A stretch of 55,145 bases of DNA from an uncultured Phocaeicola sp. GTDB taxonomy: Bacteria > Bacteroidota > Bacteroidia > Bacteroidales > Bacteroidaceae. Under the pieces are notes generated by a model. That model was not told the DNA's origin and ran no database searches. It worked only from the letters and a program-made list of their open reading frames with translations. The stretch spans positions 1 to 55,145 of the forward strand of contig CANQSM010000010.1 in NCBI GenBank assembly GCA_947626525.1, given 5' to 3'. Within the stretch, counting starts at the first letter, position 1; every line of letters starts with the position of its first letter. Position numbers and translations under genes: made by a program. This document shows positions 54,243 to 55,145 of the stretch, piece by piece.

Positions 54243-54578
54243 ATGGATTACAGAAAAACGAATGCGCCGACGAATACCGTTACGCGTGACTTAATGGAGG
54301 TGTGTAAAGACACTGGCAATATTTATGAGACTGTGGCTATTATCGGCAAACGTTCCAACCAGATAGCAGTGGAGATAAAGAACGACCTTTCCAAGAAATT
54401 GCAGGAATTTGCTTCATACAGCGATAGCATGGATGAAATTTTCGAAAATAGAGAGCAGATAGAGATTTCCCGTTATTATGAGAAACTGCCGAAACCTACA
54501 TTGATTGCTACACAGGAATATATGGAAGGTAAGGTATATTACCGGAATCCGGCTAAGGAAAAAGAAAAGTTGCAGTAA
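54243..54578 (+). CDS. RNA polymerase omega-like (Rpb6-type) protein
   Basis: 111 residues. NTVTRDLMEVCKDTGNIYET and VAIIGKRSNQIAVEIKNDL match the Bacteroidetes omega/Rpb6-like family, which aids RNA polymerase assembly. The C-terminus is lineage-specific. Its place between bamD and DUF4293 is usual in Bacteroides. Confidence 0.85.
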   Translation: MDYRKTNAPTNTVTRDLMEVCKDTGNIYETVAIIGKRSNQIAVEIKNDLSKKLQEFASYSDSMDEIFENREQIEISRYYEKLPKPTLIATQEYMEGKVYYRNPAKEKEKLQ

Positions 54579-54589
54579 TTGTTTTCAGT

Positions 54590-55048
54590 ATGATTCAACG
54601 GATTCAGACGGTATATTTGTTGGTCGTCGTTGCTTTGCTGATTATTTGCATGTGCAATCCGGTTGCCGTATATATGGGCAGTGACGGAAGCCTTTCTCCT
54701 TTCACGAATTTGGGGATTGATGTCGCGAATGTAGGCCGTGAGACCTCATGCTGGGGGATGTTCGCTATTTTGCTGTTGGCTTCTATGGTAGCGGCGGCAA
54801 CGGTTTTCCTGTTTAAGAATCGTATGCTCCAGATACGGATGACAATTTTCAATATCATATTGTTGATAGGATATTATGCCACATTCATAGCGTTTGTCAT
54901 AGCGTATAACGGAAGACTTCCGGAAACGACGTTCCAGTTGCGTATATCGGTATGTTTGCCTTTTGTCGCCATAGTACTGAATTATCTTGCTGTCCGTGCG
55001 ATAGGCAAGGACGAAGTAATGGTAAAGGCCGCGGACAGATTGCGATAG
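54590..55048 (+). CDS. DUF4293 membrane protein
   Basis: 152 residues with four predicted membrane helices (about 6-24, 57-76, 83-105, 115-136). MIQRIQTVYLLVVVALL is the family start. Function unknown. It ends the bamD operon and starts 11 bases after the rpoZ-like stop. Confidence 0.82.
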   Translation: MIQRIQTVYLLVVVALLIICMCNPVAVYMGSDGSLSPFTNLGIDVANVGRETSCWGMFAILLLASMVAAATVFLFKNRMLQIRMTIFNIILLIGYYATFIAFVIAYNGRLPETTFQLRISVCLPFVAIVLNYLAVRAIGKDEVMVKAADRLR

Positions 55049-55070
55049 GATAAGATTTATAAAATTTGAA

Positions 55071-55120
55071 AAGAGCCGTATCCTTGTTTGAAACAAGTCT
55101 GATACGGCTCTTTATCTTTT
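55071..55120 (+). terminator. Rho-independent terminator of the bamD operon
   Basis: Arms AAGAGCCGTATC (55071-55082) and GATACGGCTCTT (55101-55112) pair perfectly, with an inner hairpin CTTGTTT/AAACAAG and a T-rich tail. The arm core GAGCCGTATC is the same as in the stem at 16122. Confidence 0.85.
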
Positions 55121-55145
55121 ATTATAAGGGTAATCCGATTTCAAA

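Noticed and set aside
1-55145. tRNA or rRNA genes
   Set aside because: No cloverleaf pattern or rRNA-like segment was noticed on reading; the 23S-type four-helix-bundle gene is not inside rRNA here.

Overview
The window looks like a chromosomal segment of a gut Bacteroidales bacterium, most likely Bacteroides or Phocaeicola. Evidence: a complete Na+-NQR operon, a Bacteroidetes-type RNA polymerase omega-like protein next to BamD, an archaeal/eukaryotic-type prolyl-tRNA synthetase, a 1,483-residue TamB, and many starts preceded by the Bacteroides -7 box TAnnTTTG instead of an E. coli promoter and Shine-Dalgarno. This assignment is inference from gene content and signals; no search was run.

Layout. 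1-845 is an AT-rich stretch with the tail of an upstream gene and a terminator. 846-6836 holds an envelope thiol-redox group (exported thioredoxin, DsbD-like reductase, UPF0597/cysteine desulfidase-like enzyme) interrupted by an acyltransferase-3 gene that is split at a 10-G tract. 6931-17430 carries an OmpA-like lipoprotein, proS, tamB, a secreted aminopeptidase C and a PL22-like oligogalacturonate lyase.

17652-31890 is a defence-type accessory island. It has a broken DUF4143 ATPase gene, then a co-directional run: SNF2 helicase with a PLD-like N-terminus, ORF6N protein, DUF4391 protein, DUF4365 protein with a nuclease-like motif, type III DNA methyltransferase (Mod), a four-helix-bundle cassette with inverted-repeat ends, and type III Res helicase-nuclease. 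A short SIR2-like protein and a BRO-N/Fic fusion follow. The core looks like a type III restriction-modification pair extended by a second helicase and two DUF proteins. This is the best candidate here for a poorly described system.

32485-38432 is nqrABCDEF, with an unusual rubredoxin-like domain on NqrC. Then come a DEAD-box helicase, serC-serA-DUF1015 (serine synthesis), and a second acquired region, 43690-49207. That region has an AraC regulator tail-to-tail with a TolC/HlyD/MFS efflux operon, bordered by gene debris including a frameshifted AbiEii toxin remnant. The right end is housekeeping: ald, yigZ, uvrB, bamD, rpoZ-like and DUF4293, closed by a terminator.

Two about 85-bp intergenic elements (9611-9695 and 32013-32095) share an interleaved A-B-A'-B' inverted-repeat plan, with matching changes in both arms. 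They look like copies of a structured dispersed repeat.
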